From Punica granatum (taxonomy: Eukaryota; Streptophyta; Magnoliopsida; Myrtales; Lythraceae), in the NCBI RefSeq assembly GCF_007655135.1, contig NC_045129.1, positions 35,217,122 through 35,281,121 on the forward strand: a stretch of 64,000 nt of DNA. Reading direction: 5' to 3'. Within the stretch, counting starts at the first letter, position 1. Each line of letters begins with the position of its first letter. Positions 23,576 through 35,541 of the stretch are shown piece after piece. Position numbers and translations under genes: made by a program. The notes under the pieces were generated by a model, which was given only the letters and a program-made list of their open reading frames with translations, was not told where the DNA came from and ran no database searches.

Positions 23576-24187
23576 AAATAAGAAATTCGCTTTTGATCCT
23601 CGATCTCACTTTTTTTTTTCACTTTCACCTTAATCATTTCGGTATGCCATCAATTTTTCCATCAAAAACTTACTTTTCCGTCCACAGCACTTTAAACTAT
23701 TTTATTTTACTGTAAAATTTGATAATAAAAAAAATAAAAATTAGAAAAACAAAAAAGAAGGGAACAAATAAAATAAAAAGATGCTTGGAATCCAGAGATC
23801 TTCGCCCACTGAGATCTCTCGATTCCAAAGGGGAAGGGGCCACCCCAGCAGCTACTTCTCCCCCTCTGAGGTTTGCTAGTGGTTCCAGAGGCCACTGGAG
23901 ACCTCGCTGGGGCGGTGTTAGCGAGGGCCTCCATTGACCCTTCTCCTTTTTCTTTTCTTTTTCGATCTCTTTTTTTTTTTTTGCAAAATTAAAATAATTT
24001 ATGGAAATATTTTTGAATGGGGAATTATTTTTTCAATGAAAAAGTAAACAATAAGACTAAAATGAATAAAATGCAAAATGTAAATAATAAAGGCTGAACG
24101 AAAAGAAAAATTAAGATGAAAGTGGAGCAGCACAAACTTGAAAACGAAATGCGACTTTCTTTTTTTCCCAAATAGAAATATAATTTG
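23576..24187. mobile_element. Insertion with GC-rich core, absent from copy 1
   Basis: Copy 1 reads directly from the GTTGTGAATTGAAATCATTG region to GTCCTTTTCGGGCAACTATT (13315-13380). Copy 2 has about 610 extra bases here. The core (23785-23935) is GC-rich with CACTGGAGACCTCGCTGGGG and two frames in opposite directions caused by composition. Ends and superfamily are not determined. Confidence 0.55.
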
Positions 24188-24450
24188 GGCGAGTCCTTTT
24201 CGTACGACTATTTGTTCAATATGTTGAAGGAGCTTTACGCACACTGTTAAAAATTCAAATTCCAATCGAAATTACAACCAAGTTGATGTGCGTCACAGAA
24301 GTTTCAAAGGATCAGCAAGTTGGTAGCGGTTTCTCATTTATTACTCGACACTAATTTCCCGGATTTGATTTGTTACACGGACACATCGACATAACATTGA
24401 ATTTCGATGATTATGAATGCCCGGCAAACAGCTCAATTTAGAGTTTGATA

Positions 24451-27400
24451 CTGTGACTGCTATTACAGAGCACATTACATCCCCGTCCCAGTAACCAAAG
24501 ACAGTAAAAAAGGATAAAAGCAAGAATGGGCAAAGAGCCACCCAATTATCCGAGTATTCTACTCTACCCCGATACAAGATCGTCGACAGGTGAAGATGCA
24601 ACCGCTATTGGAATACCCATGGAAGCAAAGAGGCTGCCTTTGATATGTCGTTCGACTAGCACCCCAGCAATTGATGCTTGATGTGGACCGATCTATGTAC
24701 ATTATGCTCGCCACATTTCCCCAATAACAAGGAAAATAAACTCAAAGCAAGAGCCTAAACAAACCATCCGATGTGCAAGGAAAAACTTCAACAAACACAG
24801 ATACAAGCTCAAAAAGGATATCAACAGATTCTTTTACTAGGAAGATGACTCTGGATGTTACTTTTGCGAGAATAGAGAGCCACCTTAATAGGCCAATGGA
24901 CACCACTTTGAAGCTGGGACTTGAACATACCACAACTCAGAAATCAGACTCCAGCACATGATGCAAGTCAAAATCAGGAGTGCACATATGGGAAAATGAC
25001 CAGACACCACAGGATATATAGAATTAAGGCAAGAATTCGCTCTAGAACTTTGATTCCCACAGATCAGCATTTTCGATGAACGATACTTTCAATCAAATAT
25101 TTGATGATTTTTTCATGAATGATACTTTGAACATAGTCTTCATGTGCACTGCAGGTATATACATACAGGATATTCTATGCCTATACGAAAACGACGTTAT
25201 TTTTTATTTTTTATTTTTGGGGGCGCGGGGGGAGCCATAATCCATTGTCTTCTTTGCTAAATATTAGACGAAGTGCACCATTTCAGAAACCTGCGTCATA
25301 CACATTCATGTAAGCCAAACCTACAGGCCATAACTGATAATCTAAGACCCAGAAAAAGGACTTACAATCGTTATCCAGCCAAATAGCAGCCTTGCCATCC
25401 CCAAGAGTGGATCTTCCCCGATCATTAATAATATATGGATCAAACCAAAAACTCAATACTGACCAATTACTACACAGTTAGCAATAATCTGGCAGTATAG
25501 GTGCAATTATGAAGAGATCATCTCAGAGTAAAAATTCTAACGAGTTTTCCAAGGGAGGTGGCCCGCCTCCACATCACAAGAAATGCAAGTCAGTAATGTA
25601 CAGCTTCAAATAAATCATCCATCCATATTTTCACTTAAAACAACTCCAAACTGACATGCTTCGTTCTTTAGTTCACTGCTCATATTACATTAACAGTCCC
25701 TCCTTTCTAAAGACATGGTCACAGCTATCAACAATTCATACGATCATTTCAGCTCTCTCTCACTATATAAATATATATGTATGCACGTATCTTTTTTCCT
25801 TTTTTTGCCTGACTCAATATTATGCATTTAACAAAGCAATAAAAAAATGAACGATCATCTATGAAAACCTCAAACTCAACAAAAATAATAAAAAACAAAG
25901 AGCCTCCATGATGAGCCACTCAAGGACCAGTGATTTGCAATCTTCATATACCAGTTATTCAAATTACTGTCTTATTTTTTGAAAAGCAATGTCAAATTTA
26001 AAGTACATGAGATAGTTCAAAAATTGCTCATGTTTTTCGTACTTCGAGCACCAACAAGTTCCCAGCCAGCGACACTGCTATATATGTGAGTGGGAAATGA
26101 ACTGATACCCCATACCATCCCATCACCAGGTTAATGTTGATTGCTAAACTTCAAGCACTGATTGGCAATATGAGTGGTAGTTGACATTACTTCAACATAA
26201 TTAAAGTTAAGCAGTGCCTGAGATATGAAACGTAGCAGCACATGGCTATCTGGGCCATCAGTCAACTTCACAAACCTGTAGTGCCTTTTTCATTTTTGGC
26301 TCTTCCATGTCTTACTTGTTTCGATGATGTAAATATTACAGCAAAATTGGGAAGGTACAATGGAAAAAAATTATTAGAAGAATATACTTGCAAAATAAAT
26401 AGTCAAGCGAGTAAATACAAAACACATTCCTACATATAGATTCTACATGGCAAATAACTGTCATATGCATATGATTTCAGACCTAAGGGTACCCATGTGG
26501 TTTAGTCCTATAAAGCCATAGTATAGCAGGACTGAGAAAGAGCCATTGCAAGATTTTTTTTATTTTTATTTTTATTTTTTGAGAACTACCATTACAAGAT
26601 TCAGTAATATCAGGATTTTATAACTGAAAATAATGCGAAAATTCATTCATCAAAGCATAAGAAACCAAGTTTAACATGGTACCTCTAAGTGAGCCTGAAG
26701 GGACAACTAATGGAAGTTTCTATATTGCTGAGTTGCATGTAACCTCCTCAACCTGCTTGCATAGATACTGCAGTGACAGGCGCAGACAAATGTCATAAAA
26801 ATTTAATTGGAACAGTTAAACGTGAATCTGATCATCTTGGAGAATAACATAACAAGAGCAATCATTTAATTATCGAGACCTCATTTTTAAAATTTCCTGC
26901 CTATCAATCAAGAGCAAACTTCACACAGCATACAGTGGATAATGAAACAGATAAATAAATGAACCCGTGAACATTGACAAGAGTACCTTCAATATGAAAT
27001 ATTTTGCACAAAAGAGTTAACAACATCAATGACAAAAGACTTGCTTTACAGACTGCATATTCTGCAGTGCGACCGACCATTGGTTCACTACAACAGGAAT
27101 GGTCAATTTCAGATATGTTATAGTTTGGGTGAAAACAAAATTTTATCAAACAGAAATAAATAAGTAAATAAATATATAAAAGAGGTTTCTTCTCAAGATG
27201 AAGAAGACACCAAAGGCTCGTTGTAATTCCACGGGTAAATTGGATATTTGAGGATATTCTGTCAAGAAAAGAGGAAAACATAAAAGGCATTTGCTCCTTT
27301 AGGTTCTTCGCAGACAGTTGCCAGTTTTGAGAGTAAACTGATGAGAAGAGGATAGCCCGGGCATAGACGTTTACTCGTCATGGACCAGTTAATAAGATAT

Positions 27401-27520
27401 GTATATCTTTCATTCTTTAACTTCATGAACAGAATCATTAGGTATTTATCTCTTCAAACCAGACCCTAACTAACATGCTTCACATTGAACAAGGCCATCA
27501 CATCGACCAAATCATAGACC
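24451..27520. other. Intergenic, no gene recognised
   Basis: Moderately AT-rich, less repetitive than the regions to the left, with no long frame on either strand. It may include the end of a transcript running in from the CDKG2 side (see 27521-28083) but I see no clear poly(A) signal. The frame at 26904-27290 on the minus strand is unsupported. Confidence 0.4.
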
Positions 27521-28083
27521 TCACCCCTGAGAGAATACTCATAAGGGGAATTGGTAAATTACCTTTATTTGTAATGGTACTGTCATTTTCTTCGTCAACG
27601 TAAAGACAAGAGCCTGCCTCCACTTCATACCACCAGCTATTGCAAACACAATGTGAACATTAAAAAAGATGAAAATGATGCTAGCAGTAAATTGAAACCT
27701 GTCCGGACCAAATTTAAAGGTATAAAGGTCACAGGGTACAATTTAAGAATATGTTACATACACAAATTCCATCTCAAATGGACAATTCCTTCAAAAGTTG
27801 AAAAAGAAAAAACAGTCGTCATGCCACACCTTGCAATGCAAGCAGTGCCATAGGTGCATTTCTATATGACCAAGGCTTGTGAACAGATAAACCTGGAACA
27901 GGTCTTGTTGATTTGGGGAGCCAAGTATAAACTTCTCCAACCAAATCATCAGCAGTGCCTGCTAAAGAAACAACTGAGATTGATCCTCTGACAAACAATG
28001 TCCCAACTTCCGTTCAATGGATATCTCTCACCTCGACCTTGTGCATCTGTAAGTCCCACAGAAGCTGGGTGATCACAGGCGAC
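27521..28083 (-). other. Possible spliced exons downstream of CDKG2 (3' UTR or separate transcript)
   Basis: Immediately after the CDKG2 stop the minus strand carries a run of good splice signals: donor CGAG|GTGAGA at 28032, acceptor TTTCTTTAGCAG with exon 27830-27958, donor TGCAAG|GTGTGG, acceptor TGCAATAG with exon 27563-27636, donor AAAG|GTAATT, and acceptor TCTCTCAG at 27526. One frame stays open through these (reading GEVYTWLPKSTRPVPG, then KWRQALVFTLTKKM) and stops at 27521. A second frame is also open across the middle exon, so coding is not proven, and there is no ATG after the TAA at about 28083. A spliced 3' UTR is the simplest reading. Confidence 0.35.
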
Positions 28084-28091
28084 CAATTATT

Positions 28092-31000
28092 CTAGCCAAA
28101 CAGACCCCCACCTCCAAGGTCCCCTTGCAATTCCTTCTTTCTTTGCTCCTCCAAAGGATCCGGACTCTTCATGACTCTCCGCATACGCCTAAGACCAGAT
28201 GGGAAATGCTCAGTAGGTAAACAACAATAATTTGCCCTTGTCAACAGGCAGAAAACTTCTGAAAACATAATTTTCATCCAGAAGACCAAGGTACCTGTCC
28301 TGGGCATGTTGGGCAGGGAATGTCGGCATGAAATCTTTCGACTTGGGAAGAGGAACTTCCCGGAACCATTCATGATTAAGAGCAGCTTCCGCTGTTATCC
28401 TCTGCCGATGGAGAGTCACACTCATGAGTCATAAAAACAACAAAATCATGCCGAATGTTCTCATGGATACCCCAAAAGGATTTGCATTACCTTCTCAGGG
28501 TCATAAGTTAAAAGTTTGTTCAACAAGTCAAAGCCAGAATCAGAGAGAACGGGAGATCCAGTGAAAGATGTGGGCGGAAATTTTTTGCGCAACAAATTAT
28601 ACCTGAAAATAAAAAATTACTAGTCAAACAAAAATATGAATATTATTCTACGAACTGGAACTGTCACCATGAAGGCCAGAAACCAAGACCAGAATCACCC
28701 AAAGCTGGAAGCCTGGGAAAACAGTATCAAAGATAAGAACAAATGAATACCAAGTAAATTTACCCAAATTAGGAAGATGAAAAATTGAATACTCACTGGT
28801 GCTTCACAAAGTTGACCTTGACACCAGGAAGTTTAGAAAAACCAGGCCATATAGTCTCATTTGGAGTGCCAAGAGTTCGGAAAATCTGCAACATCAAACC
28901 AAATACATTAAAACAAGAAAGCCAACGTAGGAACTAGAAAGCCAGAGTTTGAAGAAAGCAAAAGAAAGAAAGGGGAAAAAAAATCAAAGTACCTTGTCAA
29001 GCTGATCGAATTCAGTTTTCCCATTAAAAAGTGGTTCTTTTGATAAAAGCTCAGCCATTATACAGCCAAGAGACCACATGTCAATGGCTGTCGAGTACTG
29101 TTTTGCCCCCAACAGAAGCTCAGGAGCCCTGCAGCAATACAGGGGACTATAAGTTATCGTATTCTCACATACAGGTTCATGGAAAATAGGCAAGGCCCAA
29201 AAATGAGAAGCTCCAAACTCGAAAAAAGCAAAGAAAGGACAACAACAAATGTCGTATAACAGCCATGGAATCAATGACACTCCAGACAAGAAGAAATATC
29301 AGTTGGGGCGACCTTAGGAATGGCCCACTATTAATATAATTACATGCCTTTACATGTAAGGAGTACCCAGCACATATCATGAGTAGCAAGAGGGGAAAAA
29401 AGATCTTGAAAATATTTAAGACATAATCCAGTTTCCCAATACCAAAGACTTAAAGCACCCAGAACTGAACATGACAAAAACTAGCAATAGGAGCAGAACA
29501 TGCAAATGAACAACCAAGAAAAATTAGCCATTTAGAGGAGGTATACAAAGGAAAATGTGGCACACCTGTACCAAAGAGTGACGACCAAGTGAGTATACGG
29601 TTTCAGAGGGCTCCCATATTGCCGAGCCAATCCAAAGTCACATATTTTCAACTCCCCGCGATTGTTCATAAGCAAATTGGATGTTTTTAAATCCCGATGA
29701 AGCACCCAGTTGTCATGAAGATATTTCACGCCCTCCAACAGCTGTAGCATGAGGCATTTAACTTCACTCTGACTGAATGGCTGCTTCATGTTCTCCATCA
29801 GCCCTTTAAGATCATGCTCCATGTATTCCATCACCATGAAAATACTGTCAAGATTGCTCCCCACTACAACTTCCTTTACATCTACAATTGATGGGTGATG
29901 GAACGAAAGAAGAATGTTTATTTCTCTCAAAGAAGTCAAAGGGAAGCCTTCCCTTTCCTTTTCCATCTTCACCTTCTTCAGTGCTACCACTTCTCCTGTC
30001 TTCTTATCCCTGGCTCTGTACACTACTCCATAAGTGCCTTCATCTATCTTGTTAAGCCTCTCAAACTCATCAACACTTCTACATCCCTGAAGCATATTTA
30101 CACTTCTTTGGGGTGGGCCAATGGGTTCTGGTGTCCCAGGAGAGTCATCATCACCCTCAGATTCTGTATCAGTCAAGTTTGCACCCATAACCTTGTTCTC
30201 CCGATCCTCGTCCAGATCCATGTACTCATTCCTATCTGAATCATGGCCAGAATAGTGATCATCACTAGAAGACCTAACACGGGAAACTCTGTCATCAGAT
30301 TCAGATGACCTCCCTCCAGCTCCTCGAGAACCGTCTCTCTTGAACTCCCCAAGCTCCGGAGTAACCGACTTCCTGTGCCTCCTCTTGGTCCCCAATGAGT
30401 CAGCAAGGGACCCCCGTTTTGCTCTTTTAGGTACTTCCTCATCCTCTATAATCTCCCCTTCATCAACTGGGGAGCCATCGCCAGATGCCCATCTGGAAGA
30501 TGAAATATTACGAGTCGGCACATAATCTTCATCTTCTAACTGCTCTGCATCCTGACTGTTACCCCAACGATCCTTATCAATAGGTGAGGCAAGCATACTA
30601 GACAATCCAGCTGGGGACTCGGACCCTGTTTTGTCACCTAGATCAGCAGGCACACCCTCACTGTCAGGCAATGGAGACTGAGGACCCTGCTCATCTCTAA
30701 TAGAAGATACCTGTACACCTCCATCATTATTACTAGGCACCTGCTTGTTTTTAGGCAGCGGGGGAGGAGGAGGAAGGGTTGTAACTCTCACCAAAGTCCT
30801 CTTTTTAGAAGAGTTTAGCGATCCATCATCATCCCTGTCCCACACTATAGGAGAAAACTTCCTTTTCTTCTCTACAGGGGACTGCATCCCACTCTCTGCC
30901 CCAGTTCTAGAAACTTTACTATCTTTGACTTGCGACTCGGACTCAATAGCCTCCTCAGACCCACTTTCACTGGACAACTCACCTGGCTCTTTATCCACTG

Positions 31001-31325
31001 CCCTAACTGATATCACAGGTTGCCTAGACCTACGATTAGCATCACTTCCATTGCCCCCACTGGTACCCGAGTCACTTCTACTGGAAGACGACCTGTATCC
31101 TCCATTTGCCGCTTCCCTCTCCTTGATATCCTTCTGCCTGACCCTAGCCCTATCTCTATCTCTAACATCATGAATTCGACCACGCCCAGCATTGCGATTA
31201 TCCCTACCCCTAGCCCGCTCATACTCCTCCTTGGAGTAGGCAAGCTCCCGCCTCGATGCGTTCACACTGGATTCACGGTCTCTAAACTCGTTATCACGAT
31301 AGCCCCCATGTCTTCCAGCCGCCAT
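28092..31325 (-). CDS. CDKG2: Cyclin-dependent kinase, CDKG2 / CDK11-like (6 exons)
   Basis: Minus-strand exons are 31325-29566, 29128-28993, 28885-28797, 28602-28491, 28401-28295 and 28188-28092, joining in frame to 766 residues. The first 420 are an RS/acidic, Ser-rich tail typical of CDK11/CDKG. The kinase domain follows: DEGTYG glycine loop at 428-433, catalytic Lys in ALKK near 450, the class-defining PLTSLRE helix at 462-468, HRDLK with Asp 545, DFG at 563-565, and APELLLG in exon 2. The protein ends GGGGLFG. In Arabidopsis CDKG kinases partner L-type cyclins and affect pre-mRNA splicing, flowering time and meiotic recombination. The start at 31325 ([19 protein letters not shown]) matches the family; the upstream in-frame ATG at 31412 adds 29 residues that do not. 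Confidence 0.95.
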
Positions 31326-31860
31326 TAATGAATCTAACAATACAAAACTCAACAAGCCGCTAAAATCCCACCTCAATTCCAATCCAAGAACACGGGGAAG
31401 CTCAAAATCCACGGAAAATTTTGCGGATTTTGCCCTCTTTATTGAGAAAAAGAGTTCGCGAAACTTAATTGGGAAAAAATATCGAATTCAAACACCAGCA
31501 CGAACCTCAATGATTCAAGGGCAAGAATTGAATTCAATCTAGGAATCCTGAAATCGGCTCGAGAAGTTCATCGGAGAAGACCGGGAGCAAAACCCTAGAA
31601 ATCGAAGCCCGCGGGACGACAGGGCGAACCCTGGAAGCTGAGACGAGTGGCGAGCAATTGTCGATCTCCGGAGGGGAGTGAGAGGTGGGACGGGGGCTCA
31701 CCGACGACAGAGAGGATAAATCGGGAGGAGAGAGAAAAGGGCGGCGATCGCTGCTTCCGGAGAGAGAGAGAGAGATGGATCCCTCAATCTATCGAGATAG
31801 CGAACGCGCGCGCTAGAGAGAGAGAGAGAGAGAGAGAAGGGAAAGAAGCGGAACAATAAA
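31326..31860 (-). promoter_or_regulatory. CDKG2 5' UTR and promoter region with GA repeats
   Basis: On the plus strand (GA)n tracts occur at about 31758-31775 and 31814-31837, so the transcript side carries CT-rich sequence, common in plant 5' leaders. A strong donor GTCG|GTGAGC at about 31700 on the minus strand, with several acceptors further down (for example GCTTCCAG), suggests a 5' UTR intron. Exact TSS and intron end are not determined. Confidence 0.5.
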
Positions 31861-31889
31861 TGGGTTGTTTAAGGTTTAATTAGAGCAGG

Positions 31890-32335
31890 ATACAAAAAGT
31901 TTACGAAATATAATATTTTGATATAACTAGAATTTTCAATTAAGATTTGATACAGAAAATTCGATTCAATTGCAATTAGGTCCACTCCGTCAACTGCTCT
32001 ATGACGCCGTTAGCTTCCGCTGAGGTGGATGATGACAATTGCATCTGACATGTTTTTGAATTTAAAATAAAAACTCATTTTAACTTTTAACTAAAATTAA
32101 ATTACAAAAAAAAAATAAAAGAAGAAAATAAAAATAACTCCCCTTCTCTCTCCTCCTTTTCTCTCCCCCTCTCAACCTCTCTCCCTCCTCTCTTCATCCG
32201 TCGCAGCAGCAGCCGCCATGGCCAATGTGATCATGGCCTCCTCTAAGATCGAAATCCCCATCTCCTCTTCCCTCCTCAACCCCAAAATCAAGCCCTCCCC
32301 AATCCCCTAAGTTTCGCCCCAAGGGAAAAAAAAAA
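31890..32335 (+). other. Gene-fragment-like insert with 5' UTR and transit-peptide-like start
   Basis: A pyrimidine-rich leader (32140-32200) runs into GCCGCCATGGCC at 32218, giving MANVIMASSKIEIPISSSLL and NPKIKPSPIP before a stop at about 32310. Composition (Ser, Lys, Pro, no acids early) resembles the start of a chloroplast-targeted protein. It is preceded by TTAGGTCCACTCCGTCAACTGC and GACGCCGTTAGC, phrases typical of Mutator-like inverted ends here. A captured first exon in a Pack-MULE would explain it; no second end was found. Confidence 0.35.
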
Positions 32336-32439
32336 AAGAGAGAGAATCTAATATACTATAGGTTATGATAATTTCATCAGTTTTTTATATCACTATGAAG
32401 TTATTTTCGACGCACCTAAATAGAGTAATATGACAAATT

Positions 32440-34030
32440 CATACTCATGAGATGATATTTTCGCCTAAAATCATTGTCGACTTTCTTCTTGATACTAGTT
32501 TGGTACTTTGGACTGGGAAAAGAGATGAGAAAATCCCCATAAAATGAATGAAACATTTACATGGATATGTCTTAGGAATATTAGCATCCAAGCATGAGAA
32601 CAACTGACTGGGCTCGGAGAAGGAGAACCAACCTTTTATCGGTACTGCAGTGTCATAAATCAGAACTCGGCAAAACAAAGATCGCATTACCTTCCATATG
32701 GGGCTTCTGCAATGCAATCGAAGCAGTTCAGATCTCATGTCTCCCGACGAGCTGATCGATAACAATTATTGAAGTCGTGCAACAAGTCTAGATCCATGCA
32801 AAGGCCATCAAAAACATCGTACTAAGACTTTAAACTAGCTGGGATCTCCGATTGGTAGATCGACACTCCGTGTCACTAAATTCATTACCCTGCTCTTTTG
32901 TCCACTAGGATGACATGAAAATGATCACCAGTATAAGTGTTAATTCCAGAAAAAAGGGAAGGAAGAACATAATGAAAATGGACATTTTTCCTTATCAATG
33001 CACTTGCAAGAGATCGGAGCTTGAGGTTATTGCGCCGTGAATGAAATAATAAGTTGATGATTTCTAGAGAGACAAAACCCCAAAATTAGAATATTTTATA
33101 ACATTTTTTCAAAATGAAAACTTCACGAATTGGATCGTATTATAAATTGGAAATATGCAAAATGGATATCGCATTACCTTCCAAATGGAGCTTATGCAGA
33201 ATCGCTTGAAAATTGTCGAGGCCGTGTAAAAAGTCTAGATCCATCCGAACGCCATCAAAAACATCGTATGAAGATTTTAAACTAGCAAAGGTCTCTGATC
33301 AGCAGATCAACACACTGTGTTACCTAATCCCTTACCCTGCTCTCTCGTCCATCAAGGTGACATGAAAATTATCGCCAATATAAATGTTAATTTCAGAGAA
33401 AAGGTAAGGAAGGACGTAATGAAGATGGGATTTTTCCTTATCAATGCACTTACAGGATATTGGAGGTTGAGGTTGTTGCACCATTAATGAAATGATAAGT
33501 GGATGGAGAGAAATTTCTAGAGAGGAAAAACCCCAAGTCTAGCATATTTGCTATCTTTTTTTTTTTCAGAATGAGAATTTCACAAATCGAATTTATATAT
33601 ATAAATCGGAACTTTGCAAAACAGATATCGAATTACCTTTCATGTGGGGCTTGCGCAACATGATCGAAGCAATCAAGACATCGCGTTGCCTTGCCAGTGA
33701 GTTGATTATCGCTTAAAAATTATCGATGTCATGTGACGAGTCTCGATCCATGCGAAGGCCATCAAAAACACCGTTTGAAGATTTCAAACTAGCTGGGGTC
33801 TCCTATCGGCATATCGATACTCCGTGTCACCTAACCCCTTACCCTGCTCTTTCATCCATCAAGGTGATATGAAAATTATCACGAATGTTAAGTGCTAATT
33901 CTAGAAAAGGGAAGGAAGAAAATAATGAAGATGGGATTTTTCCCAATTGATGTATGAGTGTGGGATTGGAGCTCGAGATTGTCACGCCCAACCACCGTGA
34001 ATGATAAGTTGATGGAGACAAGGATGAACG
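32440..34030. repeat. Diverged tandem array, units of about 450-500 bp
   Basis: The landmark TACCCTGCTCT followed by TC(C/A)ATCAAGGTGA(C/T)ATGAAAA occurs near 32888, 33336 and 33839. Between them GCATTACCTTCCA(A/T)ATGG, AAACTAGC(T/A)GGG(A)TCTC and CCATCAAAAACATCGTA recur in the same order. This gives at least three copies at spacings of about 448 and 503 bp plus a partial first copy. No frame is conserved between units, so it is not a coding repeat. Confidence 0.75.
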
Positions 34031-34097
34031 CAAGATTTAGCTTTGGGGGGCGGCGGTGGCCGAAGATCTTCGAGGGGCAATAAGAACATAAAGTTTT

Positions 34098-34490
34098 CAA
34101 TTTAAGGGAACAAATAACGTTAATTTCATTAAAATTTAAAAGACGATATACAAATTTCCTTAAGTCATTGAAATTTTAGGGGATGACCTACTACCCTCCT
34201 CAGTTACCCAGTCCATCCCTAGATGGAGAGGAATTTCTAGACATAATAAAAATTCCAGATCTAATATATTGATTGTTATCATTTTATGTTCAATTTAGGG
34301 GAACGAATAGCAATGATTTCATTAAAATTTGAAAGACGATATACAAGATTTTTTAAGTCATTCAAATTTTAGATAATGGCCTACTACCTACCTTAGCTCC
34401 CCGGTCCATCCCTAGATGGAGAGGAATTTCTAGACAGAATAAAAATCCCAAATATAGTATATTGAATGTCATTATTTTTTTCAAAATGAT
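34098..34490. repeat. Two tandem units of about 190 bp
   Basis: CAATTTA(A/G)GGGAAC(A)AATA...TTTCATTAAAATTT(A/G)AAAGACGATATACAA recurs near 34098 and 34290, each followed by CCATCCCTAGATGGAGAGGAATTTCTAGACA (split here by variants). They follow the larger array directly and are probably part of it. Confidence 0.7.
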
Positions 34491-35541
34491 CTTTGAAAAT
34501 AATATATATATATATATATATATATGTTTGCGCGCTCGCAGCAAAATAAGATTTAAAAATCATTATCTACGATAATTTTATTTCGCAAAACCTATAAAAA
34601 AAATCTTTATTTATTTATATATTCCGTCCCCTGGCACTCTCCTGTCATGTTTTCTTCTTTATTTCTTTTTCTTTTCAATATTCACAATTTTATGTCTTCT
34701 AAAATGATTTTTCATTGGTCTCAAATTTTAAAATTAATTTATAAACGAAAAATTAACAAAAGTTAAAATTGGTTAAAAATAGAACTATTCTGAAAGTACG
34801 TATTAATTTCTAACAAGTTTCGTTTTTTGGTTATGTGTAATAAAATTGTAATATTAGGATATTTTTAAAATTAATTCTAAATAAATTTTCTAGATAAACT
34901 GTAATATATTTTAAATATACTTTAGACAAATATTCTCATGCGAAAAAAAGGACCTTGAATTCACCGCCCTCCCCCTCCCCCCCCCCAAAAAAAATAAAAA
35001 AAGGACCTAGAAGTTTTCGTGCCTTCATTATATGGAAAAGATCCAACAGCCTTCCTCCTTAAAATATCAGTACTTTTTTTTCTCTTTGCTCAACATCAAC
35101 GCTATTGGATTTTCAGAGCAAGACCGAACATCACTTATAGTTGGGTATGAAAAGAGTGTCTATTCCAAAATGAACAAAGTGAAAAACTAGTGAATTGCAG
35201 TGGTGTAAGCCCTCGCTTGATAATCAAATAGTTTCAGATACGATATTTAGTGATACTTGTCTCTCTTTATTAGCTATTAATATTTCTATTTTATTGTATT
35301 AAGCTCACATGCCTCCTTTGTAACTGAAAGAAAATGAACAAAGTGGACCTTAGTAGAAAAATATTTTTTTGGCCCAAGTCGGAACAGCCATCAGGAGATG
35401 GCACAAATACATATTATTAACCATTCCGAACCTGACATGTCTTTCACAAAATAATCAAAAAAACTGAGCGAAAACAAATTACCATTCGTATTTTACATGT
35501 TGAAAGGAGAATAGAAGACTGCAATATCACATATGTATTAG
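34491..35541. other. Intergenic with AT dinucleotide run, no gene
   Basis: (AT)n at about 34503-34525 and a C-rich run at 34970-34987. The remainder is AT-rich; the downstream end of the remorin transcript probably lies near 35400-35541. Confidence 0.45.

Larger units (their letters stand above)
16660..24450 (+). repeat. Tandem segmental duplication, copy 2 (expanded by insertions)
   Basis: The parts matching copy 1 are about 16660-17000 (upstream flank), 19258-19350 (ACAATTGCGGATGCTTG block), 20120-23270 (gene), 23462-23575 and 24187-24450 (3' flank). The pieces between them have no match in copy 1 and are insertions: the 1-kb inverted-repeat element at 17.06-18.06 kb, further repeats to 20.1 kb, a MITE at 23.27 kb and a GC-core insert at 23.58-24.19 kb. 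Confidence 0.75.

Noticed and set aside
30745..31328. Long plus-strand frames opposite the CDKG2 N-terminus
   Set aside because: They mirror the Ser/Arg/Asp-rich sense codons and have no support of their own.
31326..31412. Upstream ATG adding 29 residues to CDKG2
   Set aside because: The added residues are hydrophobic and unlike the family, whose proteins start at [13 protein letters not shown].
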